This document shows positions 23,701 to 23,794 of a DNA stretch of 23,794 nucleotides, piece by piece. Position numbers and translations under genes: made by a program. This DNA comes from a virus. Below the pieces are notes generated by a model that was not told the origin of the DNA, did no database searches, and worked only from the letters and a program-made list of their open reading frames with translations. The first letter of the stretch is position 1; each line of letters opens with the position of its first letter. Where the stretch lies: IMG/VR virus record IMGVR_UViG_3300010883_000476, positions 1 through 23,794 of that record; one strand, 5' to 3'.

Positions 23701-23794
23701 GTAAGCTTCCAGAAGCTTGGGGAGAAGTACCCGCACTAAAAGAGATGTTTGACGTTCTGATGGCAACAGAAGTTCGGTTGCTAGACGAGTTAAA
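20775..23794 (+). CDS. Large internal virion / ejection protein (gp16-like) with HExxH metalloprotease motif, 3' end cut by window
   Basis: This open frame of 1006 residues starts in the TAATG overlap with the previous gene and runs off the right edge. It is mainly helical. Near residues 520-590 it has FALMLHEATHVLRVQSPEMY, containing His530-Glu531-Ala-Thr-His534, a classical HExxH zinc-peptidase site, with Glu576 or Glu583 as possible third ligand. A hydrophobic glycine-rich segment lies at about 210-223 (FMGTGVGAGFFAPIGAY). No lysozyme or transglycosylase motif is visible at the N-terminus, where T7 gp16 has one. Position as third internal protein supports a gp16-like inner-membrane ejection role. 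The protease-like module might cleave wall peptides or host proteins on entry. The function of the domain is inferred. Confidence 0.8.
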   Translation, partial: MFSSSSSHTPSVPTNMGDRVSLTGRKESFDASLKEGFNTATAYVSNPVMEWYAGTQDKKNGLGPVTEEDVEEYRSFGLPNLNYIKGETPTQLHLRSEAQLAQQIRHQSINQKYPITNTIGQLAPQVLDPANVVPFGRVATAGRNVSKVNKLNTAILQGNKYSAAMHSVKDYTVEALVANTAVSPFHYFNMNYQGVDYDASDVALDIFMGTGVGAGFFAPIGAYKNFRRAGSNLNKRQMFEDMNQFFQTGDYTKAANVLYEGSPDFRKKIKRTGEFTELINTSIQSDGVIDFTNLETGQIKTLRGVVDYFQAEGLQASLTNALSKQLVAELEADPDVSINEFAYNQRTRFADILVAVQDRDISRLSEVDQGIARSVIDDSAGVNLDEDGGMLPTGRKPKVRFDTDNLGSLAEAHKRAGNILRMIKENKATGVQDLVDRGIINEQQKTAALTAFNKAYEKAYAREIGVANTVINNIFGRQFNYDRLPKGKRGVKATGGTLGGQAFAEADKILVNRAEVILGMGKSPFALMLHEATHVLRVQSPEMYAELQAAIGKHPDFEAEIRKYKGHYSKNLVDAEIPSVTLEWAITQPAFWVELNKANKPLFKQFSEAIVEMLKRAKELFSKSKLNTEFLNDVDKLLVDMTPAEFATQLGAIINSGRGKNLPFDQILTATQSVNNNIRNLVYSESIDVKPKTEVDRVLEDHKPESTVTGQNAKLREQRRQTFNRLAATTLPNVRGENVQRFVETLTNYIDELAEEVDPDAQEFISFDEYKARIREFTSEIIDENLTREDILSSADYTELYDNLRLYSMNLVNDKSLLRNNDLYRRVIRGTKHLDQASAQYRSAKNSIVKEYYENKAQAVVGNSMKRAAIESRLRNFKTDAQRLSYLRTLLDGQERKNMPRIAGLENEMTANSQNAAVPILDVLYKHGLDELFMPDNSFGVFRADRKDPKWHMFGKNRNSRSKAFHDELHKALLARKLPEAWGEVPALKEMFDVLMATEVRLLDEL

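Overview
The window looks like part of the genome of a tailed phage with a short, T7-like tail (podovirus morphology). A rightward block runs small terminase, large terminase, T7-type portal, Bbp19-like protein, scaffold, major capsid, tail tubular proteins A and B, then a gp14/gp15/gp16-like set of internal (ejection) proteins. No host genes, tRNAs, integrase or IS elements are visible. Nearly all genes start after A/T-rich stretches with no Shine-Dalgarno sequence, so the host probably does not depend on SD-led initiation. The host cannot be named from this sequence.

Layout. Positions 1-5187 are leftward: two small proteins (87 and 63 aa), a 96-aa protein, a 283-aa protein with an AT-hook, a strong terminator, a membrane protein, and then a tight five-gene cluster. 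In transcription order this cluster is a ubiquitin-like beta-grasp protein, an E2-like protein, an unrecognised 109-aa protein, an E1/ThiF-like adenylating enzyme, and a JAB/JAMM metallopeptidase cut by the window's left edge. Positions 5188-6110 are a non-coding divergent region: a G/C-rich half (one 60-base stretch is 68% G+C) followed by an A/T-rich half holding a symmetric cluster of GTGTC-type repeats. Positions 6111-23794 are the rightward packaging, structural and ejection genes. The major capsid gene sits between two intrinsic terminators and has a probable promoter of its own whose -10 box lies inside the upstream terminator stem. The last gene, cut by the right edge, is a large ejection protein with an HExxH zinc-protease motif.

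The most interesting part is the leftward Ubl-E2-X-E1-JAB cluster. Its four recognisable members correspond to PRTRC system proteins C, B, ThiF and A, a set known mainly from plasmids, and together they would give a complete conjugation and deconjugation pathway (modifier, carrier, activating enzyme, deconjugase). Here they are in a lytic-type podovirus without visible ParB or PRTRC D/E/F partners in the window, with an unknown small protein translationally coupled between E2 and E1. The targets and purpose are unknown. Counter-defence and modification of the phage's own virion proteins are the two simplest hypotheses.
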